A DNA stretch of 64,000 nt from Gnetum montanum (GCA_015680685.1 MNCI01001986.1:186271-250270), one strand, 5' to 3'. Counted from the stretch's first letter, positions 47,980-59,067 are shown. Numbers and translations are program-made. Notes: generated by a model not told the origin, from the sequence alone.

Positions 47980-48810
47980 AATTTATAGTCTTAGTGGACT
48001 GTTGCGGGTTAGTTTCACGTCGTAACCCCTTAGACAAAGCTAGTTTAGCATTGTAGTGGACGATGCATTGTTTAGTTTATAGTCATAGCGGACTGTGAAG
48101 AGGCAAACCAGTTTATAGTCATAGCGGACTATTTTGTGGTATTAGTTTTAAGTCATGATGCCAGGACTATTCTGTGGTATCAGTTTTAAGGCATTATGCC
48201 AGGACTATTCTGTGGTATCAGTTTTAAGTCATGATGCTAGGACTATTCTGTGGTATCAGTTTTAAGTCATGATGCTAGGACTATTATGTGCTATCAGTTT
48301 TAAGTCATGATGCCAGGACTACTCTGTGGTATCAATTTTAAGTCATGATACCAGGACTATTCCGTGGTATCAGTTTTAAGTCATGCTGCTAGGACTAGTC
48401 TGTGGTATCAGTTTTCAGTCATGATGCCAGGACTATTCTGTGGTATCAATTTTAAGTCATGATGCCAGGACTATTCTGTGGTATTAGTTTTAAGTCATGA
48501 TGCAAGGACTATTTTGTGGTATCAGTTTTAAGTCATGATGCAAGGACTAGTCTATGGTATCAGTTTTAAGTCATGATGCCAGGACTACTCTGTGGTATCG
48601 ATTTTAAGTCATGATGCTAGGAATACTCTGTGGTATTAGTTTTACATCATGATGCCAGGACTATTTTGTGGTATCAGTTTTAAGTCATGATGCTAGGACT
48701 AATCTGTGGTATCAGTTTTAAGTCATGATGCTAGGACTATTTTTTGGTATCAGTTTTAAGTCATGATGCTAGGACTATTCTATGCCAGTTTATAGTCATA
48801 GCAGACTGAT
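47980..48810. repeat. 38-bp minisatellite in the 3' region of element D, ~17 units
   Basis: From about 48146 to 48785 the unit TTTTAAGTCATGATGCCAGG + ACTATTCTGTGGTATCAG repeats with a 38-bp period and scattered substitutions (Y at the 'gcYagg' site, tattct/tactct). Shorter variant units with 'cagtttatagtcatagcggact' flank the array at 47980-48130 and 48785-48810, so they may be the founder sequence. Confidence 0.9.
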
Positions 48811-49169
48811 GCTTACCTTGCTTGTGTAAAGTGTGATGCTACATGCATGGTCATGCTACGTGCCTGCGAGATCCTGCAAAAATCAGCTAGGAAGAAAACA
48901 ACATCAAGCGACACCTGCCGTACATAGAGTTAGAATGTATGAATGAAAGAAAAGCAAGGCAAAAAGTGATCGTTTTAGGCCATTCTGGGCCGTATGCTAG
49001 TTTGAGGCCTTTTTGGGCCATGTGTTTTTGTAGTTTTATGCTTTTATGTTTGATGTTTTTCAAATGCAATGTGTAAACTAAGTTGATGAATGTGTAAACA
49101 AAGAAAAATGCGTGATCTAAGTGAGCAGGCAAAATGTAAACGCATAGGCTAGTGCAATGTAAACAAAAG
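48811..49169. other. Element D spacer between minisatellite and gag-protease end
   Basis: No gene was recognised. It includes two 'ttttRggccatYctgggcc'-like units near 48971-49020. The open frame on the minus strand is out of register with the gag-protease frame and not conserved. Confidence 0.5.
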
Positions 49170-49790
49170 TCAAAAATGCATGTCAGAGGGATAGGCAGAA
49201 GGTAGGCAAGCATCTGGCACATTTTCAGCCAAGGGAGAGTCTTGGTCATGTAGTTGCTTCCTAACTAGGCATGGATTAGGGAGCATGCAAGGTTTAGGGT
49301 CCTCTGGGGGGCTGTCGGCTTCAACCACTCGTTCAGGTGTGTTAGCCTCAAGCGTTACATTGGTTATCGTAGGTGTACCACCAAGAAACTCTTCTTCCAA
49401 AACTTGCGCCATGTCTATGTCATGGATAGTTGAAGAGGAAACGTTATCACCATGGATGATAACTTGACCACCTTCACATGGAAGGTGGATTTCTTGGTGG
49501 ATGGGAGAGGAGATGGCCCTTAGTTGAGCTAGCTAAGGCCTGCCTAGAATCATGTTGAAACCTGGCATCTCCTCTATGATAGTGAAATCTGCGCTAGTGA
49601 GGAATTGCTCTCCCACTACAAAGGCTAAGTTGATTGTACCCTTGACTATGACACATGATACATTGAAGGATTTTAGACATGTGGTTTTGGTTGGCCTGAT
49701 TTCATCTGCCAGGCCTAGCTTGTTGATGACAGAGTATAGGACTACGTTCATTGCTGCACCATCATCAACATGCACTCTGCGGATGGTGCA
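49170..49790 (-). pseudogene. Element D retropepsin-like protease and C-terminal tail
   Basis: On the minus strand RRVHVDDGAAMNVVLYSVI, near 49790-49735, is a retropepsin-like active-site loop (Asp-Asp-Gly-Ala). It is followed by TIIEEMPGFNMILGRPWL near 49590-49535, the conserved Ile-Leu-Gly-Arg-Pro motif. After a stop near 49530 the frame continues in an acidic tail ending at a TGA at 49170. Normally an RT would follow; none does. Few breaks are present, so the reading frame decayed late. Confidence 0.65.
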
Positions 49791-52700
49791 CTACCCAACA
49801 CGAATGCTAATGGATAGTGGAGCTGTAGTGACTTTCCCTCGTTTGGGGTTGACTTTAACTACATCATCACGAAAGGCTAAGGTTGTTGAACCTAATTCTT
49901 GCTGTATGGGAGGTAACATTGTTGCATGGATGGATGCCTCATTTGCAGGGATGTACTCCATAATAGGAATGGAGGCTAAGACCTGGGCCAATGCTTGGTA
50001 GTGAGTAGGTGATGTCTTGACGAGGTCGTATAAGCTAAATGTTGTGTTCTTTTGCTTGAGTGTTTGCTTTACTTGGGCTAGTGTAGCTACGAAGTCCTTG
50101 TCATTAGCCGTTGTGTTGGCTTTGACTTCCTCTATGAAGCTTGAGAGACAGACCTCTTGGGAGGGGGACTTAGGCTTGGTTTGCTTGGGGGTAGGGGCCC
50201 CAATGTTTAGTTGTTGTTTGCTAGTTGTGGCCTTTGCTTCGGCCATGGGAGTTGCGAGGTGCTCGTTTGTCCTCTTGCATTTCCATTTGGTGGGCCTACC
50301 CAGGTTGCTAGTGGGGTTAACCCTTGAAGGAGGAGGGATTGAGATGTTGTCCACTATTGGGCTTCGGGTAGGTGAGGGGCCATCACATTGTGGCACCTTG
50401 ATGACAAAAGGTTGCTTAGCGGTTTTTGTTTCTATGTCATGCCAGTTTAACTTCTTAGTAAACGAGTCATGCCAGTTTAACATCTTAGCTGATGAACATT
50501 ATGGAGCCTTGACCACAAAGGGTGTTATGGATGCCTAGGGTGGCACCTTGATAACAAAGGGAGGCCTCTTGTTTGTGGAGGCTGGGGGAATCCTTGCCTT
50601 GCTGGGAGGCACATGGATCACAAAAGGTTTTTGCATAGGTTTGGGCTTGCGACCTATGCTAATTGAGTTTATGACATAGGAGGCATCGTCTGTGTTGGAT
50701 TGACTTGCCATGTCAATCACTATTTGGCCTTGTTCTATCATTCCCTGCAGGTCATCTTGCAAGGCATGACAGTTTTCTATACTGTGACCAGCCATTTGAT
50801 GGTAATGACAGTATTGGTCCAATTTAACATGTTGTGGGACTAGGGGCTCATTTGATACTGCTAAGGTGGGGTTCCTTAGTAGCTCATAGTACCTGTCATG
50901 TTTTTGGCGGGTAATCTCGGATACGTGTTTGTGTTGGATTTGCCCAGCTTTTAAGAGTTGCTCCAATAGTTGAAAGGGTTGCATCGGTAGTGGTGTGTGC
51001 TTTGAGAGATCCTTGCATTGATAGTTGGGCTTTGGAGTGGCCCCTGCTGATGTAGGTGAGTTGGCACCAAAGTTGGCGGCTTTGTTAGCTGGGGCTTTAG
51101 GTTGCTTAGCTGTTGGGCTCTAGTTGGTTAATTTGGTGATTACAGCTACCATTGCCTCAATTGTGTTTTGCTTGCGAGTATGTTGATTTTTGTAGGCCAA
51201 ATAAGCTAGGTCATTGCTTGATTGTGCTGCCTCCTCTATGCTTTTGATTTGTGTGAATGCTTGACTCAAAGTATGAGCATTCAAATAATAGAGTTTTGAC
51301 TTAACGAAGTCATTCACAGCGGCTTTAAAAATGGTGAGCAAGTATGTCTTAGGTATGGGCTCGTGGAGTTCATTTAGGATTGCACTCTATCTTGGATGAA
51401 TTTTTGCACTAGATATAAAGGCGCTTGTTTAATTTGAATTAAATTGTCCAGTGTGGCTTCAGGCTTTAGATTATACTTAAAACGGGTGACAAACTAATGT
51501 AACAAATCCACTAGAGAGAATATGGAGTTACAAGGTAAGGCACAGTACCAGTCTAAGGCTTTTTCCATTAAGGACATAGCAAAAGCTCGTAGAATTGCAT
51601 GAGGCCAGGCCTGAAGCAGGAGACATTCTAGTCAAAATATCACTAGGTGGGCATTTGGATCTCCCTCTCCATTGTACTTTGTTAGCTGAGGTAATGGGAT
51701 CTCCTTTGGTAGGGTTAATGGTGGAACTGAGGGGTCAATTGGGTTATCTTGATAGAAATCTAGCACCTTGACTTTCTCATTGTTCAAAGTTTTAAGGTGT
51801 TTTAATTCTTCTACCAATGAGTGCATCATCTTTTGTGTGTCTGCCCATTCTTGGGCGGTAGGCAAACCGACGGTTTGGGTTGATGGTAATTGATAATGAC
51901 TCGATGGTGGCATCATTTGTGGAAAAAGAGGTTGTTGGGTAATTGTTTGTTGTGGCAGGATGACATTTAGAGCTGAGATCATGGGATGTGGTACACTGTA
52001 GTGAGTAGACGGGTTTTGCTAAACAGCTGGTGGGACCCACTGTCTAGTCACCGATTGTGAAGTAATCGTTGGTGCTTGTTGGATTTGCACTGAGGTATGT
52101 AATGGATGGACATGGAAGTGGGTATGACTAATGGCATTCCAATCACTTGAGGTAGAAAAGTCATTCCTACATTAGTCTGAGGAGGAAGCTGTTGGGATTG
52201 TATTTGCAATGGTATGATGGAAGTTGATGCATTAGTTTGAACGTTGGACTTGGAGAAGATGGGAATAGGAATGGCTACCTCCCATAAGGAAGATGGTGGT
52301 GGAAATGTTTTCTCTTCTAGGAAAGGTTGAAAAAGTGGGTTTGTATGGGCAGAGGGGCTAACGGTATGGTATGAATCCTCATGTTTAGATTGGGCTATGA
52401 AATCATCTTCCTCATCTCCACCTTGAGGCTCTATTGGAGGTAACTATAGGACTTGACTTCTAGCCATGAGAAGTTGGGATATGAGCCTATGATGGTGTTC
52501 AAAGAGCAGGATTATGTCGAATGCTGAAGGAATGAATTGGCGATCTCCTTTGTGGATAAGTTCATAGTCTCGTTTTGCTTCCCTTTCTGTATGGTCGATA
52601 GGTAGGTTGGTGTGGATTTTGACACAGATGAAGCTATACCCTTCGGGTGTAAGAGTCACATAAGTAGGGCCTTTGCCCTATAGCCTAAGTGATTGGTGTG

Positions 52701-52983
52701 CAGGGCCTTAGGGATTTACCTGTTCAATGACAATTATGGATTCCGTGGTAGTCACAGGGTTCGAGGCTTCAACCCCAAAGTCAGAGATTGACAATGTTAC
52801 TGGGTTGATTTGGGAGGGTTCCATGTGAACATGAGCAGACTGGGCTAGATGAGTTAGAGTGAAAGCAACCGCAGTGTGACCGACGTGACATAACCACAGT
52901 GTGACCAAATCAATCAAACCACAGCAGTACCAATGGGGAGCAAGCTTAGCATGACCAACAGGAAGCAAGCTCAGCATGACCAA
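49791..52983 (-). pseudogene. Element D gag relic with CCHC-like motif
   Basis: A minus-strand frame broken by a few stops and shifts. The N-terminal part (52983-52444) reads ...REAKRDYELIHKGDRQFIPSAFD... . A Pro/Gln-rich region follows. The retrotransposon gag core lies near 51620-51340, with AFAMSLMEKALDWYCALPCNSI and later LNAHTLSQAFTQIKSIEEAA. A zinc-knuckle-type QYCHYHQMAGHSIENCHALQ, near 50835-50770, leads to QDDLQGMIEQGQI, as in Tat/Ogre gag proteins. A Lys/Pro-rich linker with repeated FVIKVPP units (50615-50390) precedes the protease. Confidence 0.7.
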
Positions 52984-53072
52984 CTATGACAGGAAGACTT
53001 ACAAGGACAAGATGAAAAAGTTTTGACAGGTAGCGTGATTGACGTTTTAACAAAAAACAAGTAAGTTCAAGC

Positions 53073-53090
53073 CCTCCTTCTAGTGCCAAA
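53073..53090 (-). other. Element D candidate primer binding site
   Basis: On the minus strand, four to five bases after the LTR end, it reads TTGGCACTAGAAGGAGGG and continues CTTGAAC. The complement ends in CCA and contains GTTCAAGC, a T-loop-like string, so an extended match to a tRNA 3' end is plausible. I could not assign the tRNA. Confidence 0.4.
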
Positions 53091-53093
53091 ACC

Positions 53094-54794
53094 TGTATAG
53101 ACCTAAATCGTTGGTGTAAGGATGGAAGGAAATAGACACTGAAAGATCGTCGGGCAAGCACAGCTGACCTTGCCTTTGCTTTGAGGGTAAGCTGGAAAAG
53201 GGAACGAAGGCAGAGTTCCTTGGATGGTTTGCATGCAAATCAACCAAGGACTTCCTCGAGTGTAAACTATGGCTTGTGCTGGGGTTATCGTAACTTATGT
53301 CTTAAAATGTGAATAGTGTGAATAAAATGTAAACAGGATCATAAAACAAAGCAGAATATAAACTAAAATGTAGTAAGCAAAGTGTAAATTGGACGTAAAC
53401 TGAATATAAGATAGAACAAACGAAAATAACGGTTGGTTGGAAAAATGAATTGAATTGTATTGCTTAATAAAAAAAAAGGTATGCATCGATCAAAGTGTAG
53501 CTGCACGTGTGGGTGGTAGGTCAAACGCCTAGCCCCAGGTGATGATGTGATGCAATGATGTGATGTGAGAAGTGCTAGGATGCCAGGAGTCAAGTTTGCC
53601 AAGCGCCCAAGGATTGCTAGTTCTGTATATTCTCAAAATTGCTAATGTCACCAATTGCCCCCCCTCTAATTCATGTGAATTGACAAGGTATTTATAGGGT
53701 TGGACTGGGCTTGGGTGCAGAATTCCAGAATGGAATCAATGGTTGGGATTTAACAGGAAAATGGATCAAGCAACATGTGTCCTATGGATAGTTGTGCAGG
53801 AGTTGGATGTGTGTCGGCAAGCTACGTTCTTGACTAGGTACATTGCATTTTACAATTCGTGGGTTACTCAAGCTCATGAAAGTACATTTAATTTAGACCA
53901 TGAGGGCTTGACATGCCCACAAATGGGGATTTACAATGAAATGTACAACAAGAGAAAATTAACCTAGCTCGCTTGACCATGGATCGAGTGCTGCAGGATG
54001 TCGAGATGTTGATTTGAGGCTGTTTGAGGCATCTCTGTTTGATCAGGGCTTACAACGTGAGTTGATGTGCCTTCAGAGTCGAGTTGAGCTTCAGTGTAGG
54101 TTGATTTATGGTCATGCTGCACTCATGCCTAGCATGACCTCCAGCATGTATCTAGCATCGTCCAGCTTCTAGCGTGCCCAGCGTCCAGCGTGTAGATGCT
54201 GTACTCACGCTGCACTCATGCCCAGCGTGACCTCTAGCGTGAGTGAGGAAATCTTGACCTTTTAATACCATTTTTTGGATTTTGAAGCCTAGATTTGTTG
54301 CCTGAATGTATTTAACTCTGGAATCTGGAATTTGAGCTTGGATTTGAGTGGTTTTGAGTAGGTCATGCTGGCTATTTTGGGTAGGTCACGCTGTGGTCAC
54401 GTTGCAGCATGACCACAATGTAACCTGCAGCGTCACCTACAAACACTTGTGAAAACTTGCAATTTTTGACTTAAAATCTGAAGATTTTGGAGGCTAAAGT
54501 CTAGAGGTTGTCGATGGTGAGCCTGAAGATTGATTTACTCCTCTAAAAATTTGATTATTTTGACTTGATTTGGAGGCTTTGAGAGTTGGCAAAGTTGGTC
54601 ACGTTGGAGATCATGCTGCAGCATGACCACAGCATGACCACAGTGTCCAGCATGAATTGTCAGTGTTCAGCATCCAGTGTGAGTTCCCAAGTCAGCGTGA
54701 ATGCCATGCCTTAGCCAAATTTTGTCTCTGAAACTTTGAAAGGGCTTGAGTCGTTTCCATTTCTAAATGCTAGGCCGAAATTAGTGGGTTTTCA
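53094..54794 (-). repeat. Element D 5' LTR (right copy, 1701 bp)
   Basis: It pairs with 45109-46797. On the minus strand it starts TGAAAACCCAC and ends GGTCTATACA. It shows the same clustered GCGTGA/GCATGA repeats, here with more CpG-to-TpG/CpA changes at different sites, and a small extra GCTTGGATTTGAG duplication near 54330. Confidence 0.85.
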
Positions 54795-54799
54795 ATGCT

Positions 54800-56102
54800 T
54801 GTGCCTTGCAAAATATCAAAAATAAGTGGCAAAAGATTAAGCTCTTCCCCAGGATACTAATAGATGAAGTTGAAAGTTGGTAAAGATCATTGGAACCAAG
54901 TTCCATCCACCAGTAGTCTATAATGGTAGAAATTTTCAATGAAAAATACCAAACCTATGCAAGAGTATCCAACCTAAGAAAACAAATCTAAGGGTGGAAG
55001 CAAGAAAATCATGAACCCTTGGATGTGGCCTTGGATATATACTATTTGCTACTACATAGATGTCCCAGCCATGATTTCTCTCAAAAAGAGCAACTTTTCC
55101 ACATCATAGATGGGCTTTGTAATGAAACTAGGGAGATCCTTGGGATGTATGCTCAAGGTTGATTATACAAACTAAAAGCCCATTAGATACAATGGCTAAT
55201 CGAGTAGGTGGCGAAAGAGAAAGAAGAGCAATGTTGAGAAATATCATTGGGATCCAACTCTTCAAAAGAAGAGGGTTCATATCTATGATGAGGAAAAAGA
55301 GGCAGCTCTCAATGAGGTGATTTCACAATGAACCTTGCCACCATAACAATCTCTTGATGAACTCCAAGTAAGGCTAGATAGGATGTTAGAGTGGATAAAT
55401 AAAAAATATACAACTTTTGTAGAAACTATAGAGGAGAACGTAACATAAAATGGATTAGGTGTTCACAATAAATGGAGGAAGAAGAACCAAGAAAGAGTTA
55501 GGAATACTTATCTTGAAATAGGGAACATGGCTGAAGAAAGTGAGCCTATAAACTCAACCATGGATGAAGATGATAGATGTGACATCTGCATCTATGATCA
55601 TCCAAAGAGTTATTGCCCAATCATGTCACATTTACATGAGTATTGGGCTTTTGCATTAAATCCAAATTCATACAAAAGCACATGCCCAAGAAATTTCTTT
55701 TTCCACATGGTAATTATAGACAGTCCCACAACCAATTGTATTATCCTAGAGGGACTTATTACCAGCCTCAAGACTATCATCAATCATAGTGCCAAAACCC
55801 ATAGTTGTGGGGGAGGCCACCATCAAAGTAGCCCTACACTTACTACCAGCCAAACCTACATCGATATTATATTCAACACCCTGTTTCTCCAACTAGTTCT
55901 ACATCCTTTACTTCAAATCGCTATTACCACTCTCCTGGATATCATCGACCCGCGACATCTCCTGAAGGATCACCACCTCACACCTCTCATCCTTCATTAT
56001 ATCCTTAGTATTTTCATACTTCCCTCCACCATATGTCACCACCAGCAACATAGGAAGGTTCAACACCATGAAATCAAGAAGAAAATGCCACTTGTGTTAT
56101 GA
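54800..56102 (+). pseudogene. Element B gag relic, second part
   Basis: It resumes the gag interrupted at 45108 (CALQNIKNKWQKIKLFP). The core is degraded by stops until an open frame at 55527-56102 with DRCDICIYDHPKSYCPIMSH (about 55575-55635), the CxxC...H...C knuckle equivalent to that of element A. The Gln/Pro/Tyr-rich tail is frame-shifted. It ends without running into a protease. Confidence 0.65.
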
Positions 56103-56145
56103 ACATACATAGAAATGATAATGCTAGTAGATCTCCACCATAATC

Positions 56146-56799
56146 TTGGAAACACCATTTTTTAGGATGGTTCCCACATGTAAGCACAACAATTGTGGGC
56201 CTACTAACTCATCCAAACTAGCACAATTCCAATCAAGTGCAACATCCTTTCTTTCACAACCAATGTCCTCTAATCCTATGCAAAGGCCAACATCCATCAT
56301 TACTCTAACACCTAATAGAAATGATTACTTTAGCATTGTGGAGAGACAAAAGAAGAATCCATGCATCACTAATAGTAAAGGATGCAATTGTGAACTAGAA
56401 ATTCAAAATATTAATACAACCCACAACAAAGCTAAGGAACAAGTGTGTGAGCAAAAACCAGCCTACATAGTAGCCACTAAAATAGAAGACATCCAATGGC
56501 TTGAAAATGAAAATATAAAGTTGTTTCAAAGATGCATGGAGGCAACTGATCTGCTTATTAGTTCTAAACTTAAGAAAATGGACCAAATAGAGGACTTAGC
56601 TATAGATATCTTACACTGTGATTTTACACCAGAAGAGGATATTAAACATGGAGACCTGGGAATTAAAATAGACAATCAAGAAGAAGAAGTAAACACATCT
56701 GGACCCCCAAAAATAGAAGTACCTTCAAGTCCAGATGAAGATACAACTTCGAATGATCCAAACAAGACTATCACCAATGCTACATGTGCTACCACATGA
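56146..56799 (+). CDS. Element B ORF2: acidic 217-codon ORF of unknown function replacing pol
   Basis: An uninterrupted frame (first ATG at 56167, giving 210 aa) ends in TGA at 56799. No protease, RT or integrase motif is present. The N-terminal third is Ser/Pro/Asn-rich. The middle (KIEDIQWLENENIKLFQRCM) looks helical or coiled-coil-like. The C-terminal third is very acidic with EEEVNTSGPPKIEVPSSPDED. The tail recurs, diverged, at about 3930-4045 in a second family-B copy, so the ORF belongs to the family and not to one copy. It may be a diverged gag C-terminus or an accessory protein. I do not recognise it. Confidence 0.5.
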   Translation: METPFFRMVPTCKHNNCGPTNSSKLAQFQSSATSFLSQPMSSNPMQRPTSIITLTPNRNDYFSIVERQKKNPCITNSKGCNCELEIQNINTTHNKAKEQVCEQKPAYIVATKIEDIQWLENENIKLFQRCMEATDLLISSKLKKMDQIEDLAIDILHCDFTPEEDIKHGDLGIKIDNQEEEVNTSGPPKIEVPSSPDEDTTSNDPNKTITNATCATT

Positions 56800-58057
56800 T
56801 TAATTAAATTAGTAATATTGATAGATGGAAAACCAATGGTGTATAACCAAGGAATTGTGTAGTCATCTTCTAAATGTGCAGCCATAAGATTAGTCATGGG
56901 GAAGATGCTCCATCCTAGTTCAAGAACTAATAAGTATTTTCACCTTGTTTTTGTTTTACAGTTTTTTTATCATTTTCTTGTTTTTTCCAAAATTTTCTGA
57001 TTCTTCATATGTTTTTCATTTCTTAATACTTTTCTATTTTCTTGAGTCATTCCCTTTATGTTTAATGAATATATTTAATATTTCTGTTAATAAGATTGCC
57101 AAGTCATGATGCAGAAGTTAACACTATGTTGGGTTTTTGTTCTATGCTATCAAGATGATTAGGTAAGTAATTGTGTAAAGTAGTGAGACCACCTCATCCA
57201 TCCCTCCAATTTTTTGAATAAAAGGTCTTTTCATGGAAACAATTTGGTTCTTCTTTCATGAAACTAAAATTAATCAATGATCATTGTACCTTGAAGAAAG
57301 AGGGAATGACTAAGTGGGAATGGTAAAGATGTGACCTTAAGGGGATTTGTTGGGTTTTCATCTTGTCTTCCTTGATGTGGTTTATGACTCTTAAAATGTA
57401 TCATTACTCCTCTGTCAATGAATAAAAAGGAAGCTTTGTCTTTGCATGGTGTGTTTCCCATTTCAAAAAAAAAAAAAGAAAAATAAAAGAAAAAAGAAAA
57501 GAAAAGAAAAACAAACAAACAAAAGAAAAACAAAAAAAAAAAAAAAACAAAAAAAAATGGAGAAAAAATAATAATAATGGAAATTCAAAGCACACCCCTT
57601 AGACATAAGAATAGACTACAAGCACTGATTATGGGGTTGGAAAGACATGCTACCCATGCTTGAAGGCAACCCTCTAACTAAGGCACTTTCTTCCTTCTTC
57701 TTCTTTCTCCTCTTTTTGGAGTGATGATTGTTCTTTGAGGTGGTTTTGGACTCATGGTGGTCAGTAGGAGGGAACACATCAATGCAAGGTTACTGTTCAT
57801 GGTATGGACTTGGCCTAAACTTGGACGAATAGGTATGTTAATCATTTTAAGCACATTTTTTACAAGAACCTATTGTAGACATGGTCAAGTACCTTACATC
57901 CTGATCTCTGCAATCCCTTCTCATCCCATTATTCACCTCACTGCTACATATGATCATGAGCCTTTTGGTTTTGTGTAGTATATTATAACATCCCAACCAT
58001 GACAATTGTGTGTTGTTTGAAATGAAGACATGGTCTACATTTAACTTCTTTAGTACC
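56800..58057 (+). other. Element B 3' noncoding region, interrupted by element C
   Basis: It is colinear with 4050-5240: 'ggtgtataaccaaggaat', TTTGCATGGTGTG near 57441, an A-rich purine tract at 57464-57558, 'gactacaagcactgattatg' near 57615, and 'ctacatttaacttctttag' near 58036. There the family-C LTR begins. No gene. Confidence 0.65.
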
Positions 58058-58930
58058 TGATAAGAGTGGTTACTCTAGCGATTTATTCTAATTATTAGAG
58101 CAGTTACTCTAGCGGTTTATTCTAATTATTAGCGTGGTTACTCTAATTATCAAAGTAGTTGCTCCCAAGCCTATAAATACAATGCCTAGGCACACAATTG
58201 GGAAGAAGTCTTTTAGCAGTCAAGTAGCGAAATTCTTGTAGTCTGTTTGAAAGTTAAGTATTTTCCAAGTGCTCACAGCAGAAGGTCTAAGTGTGGACAG
58301 ATCTTTATTCGAGCATTGTGTACCTAAGCATACCTTGTGTATGGTAATAAAGACGAGCTCTTTGATTCATCCTTGTAGCACTTGAGATTTGTTTTCTTAC
58401 GCATATATTTTATTTTATTTTCTTAAGCATTTATTTTATTTTATGCACTTTACATTTTTGTTATTAGCATAGCAATTCTTTTTGATCAAGTAAGTAAATC
58501 GTTAAATTACACAAGCACGACCACTTTGAGCATGTGTGTAACGCTTGGTAACCCAGTAACGATTAGTGTTTGGTAATCCTAGTAGTGTTGCACTGGTTCA
58601 AGATGTGTATGGAAAGTGGGAATGAATGCTAGTGTTAGGATTAGTTAGAACTTAGTTAATGAGTAGTTAAGTTAAATTAATCACTTAGTTACCTCTCTCC
58701 TTCCCTACTAGCGTGGGACATAAAAACATAAAAGCTATAAAAATCATATGCGTCAAGCTTACTTAACCATACAATCGTGACATACAAGTAAGCTTGGGAA
58801 GATAATGATCAACCAACCCATCCTTGTTCCACAAGGGCGCATAAGCACTTAGTCCTTGGAATTTGATTGGATCATGCGTGAAACACTTGTATTCGGATGG
58901 TTGAGCATAGGGGTACCTTGATACTCATCA
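58058..58930 (+). repeat. Element C 5' LTR (873 bp) with U3 tandem units
   Basis: It starts TGATAAGAG (start inferred from the TG and the end of element B homology) and ends ATACTCATCA. The U3 has three imperfect units of 'gYgRtttattctaattatta' plus 'gtggttactcta' between 58066 and 58165. TATAAATAC at 58172 is the likely TATA box. The inner and distal parts align with 1443-2100. Confidence 0.75.
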
Positions 58931-58931
58931 T

Positions 58932-58949
58932 TGGTGCCATTGCCAGAAA
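58932..58949 (+). other. Element C primer binding site (tRNA-Asp-like)
   Basis: TGGTGCCATTGCCAGAAA starts one base after the LTR. The differences from the tRNA-Asp complement TGGCGCCGTTGCCGGGGA are all transitions. Confidence 0.65.
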
Positions 58950-59067
58950 CTTAGTTGTTTATGCGCTAATTAGAACATAGGAAATCATTTACATCATTGG
59001 AACGAACCCTTAGGGTTGGTTGAGAAAATAATAAACAAGAATTAATTGCACACTAAATAGACAAATA

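Larger units (their letters stand above)
45109..54794 (-). mobile_element. Element D: non-autonomous gag-protease LTR retrotransposon, minus orientation, 9686 bp
   Basis: Its LTRs (45109-46797 and 53094-54794, about 1.7 kb each) start TG and end CA, and a perfect ATGCT duplication flanks them (45104-45108 and 54795-54799). It splits the gag of element B. On the minus strand the order is LTR, primer-site region (GGTTTTGGCACTAGAAGGAGGG), gag with CCHC-like motif, protease, long noncoding region with a 38-bp minisatellite, an antisense ORF, purine tract (AAAGAGGGACCAA), LTR. No reverse transcriptase, RNase H or integrase could be read on either strand, so it must have depended on other elements. 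The gag/protease type suggests the Tat (Ogre-like) branch. Confidence 0.8.

Noticed and set aside
49285-50538. Plus-strand frames of 149 and 173 codons
   Set aside because: They are antisense to the readable gag-protease frame of element D; the minus strand carries the retroviral-type motifs.
57270-57595. Phe-rich minus-strand frames
   Set aside because: Produced by the A-rich tract at 57464-57558 in the element B 3' region.
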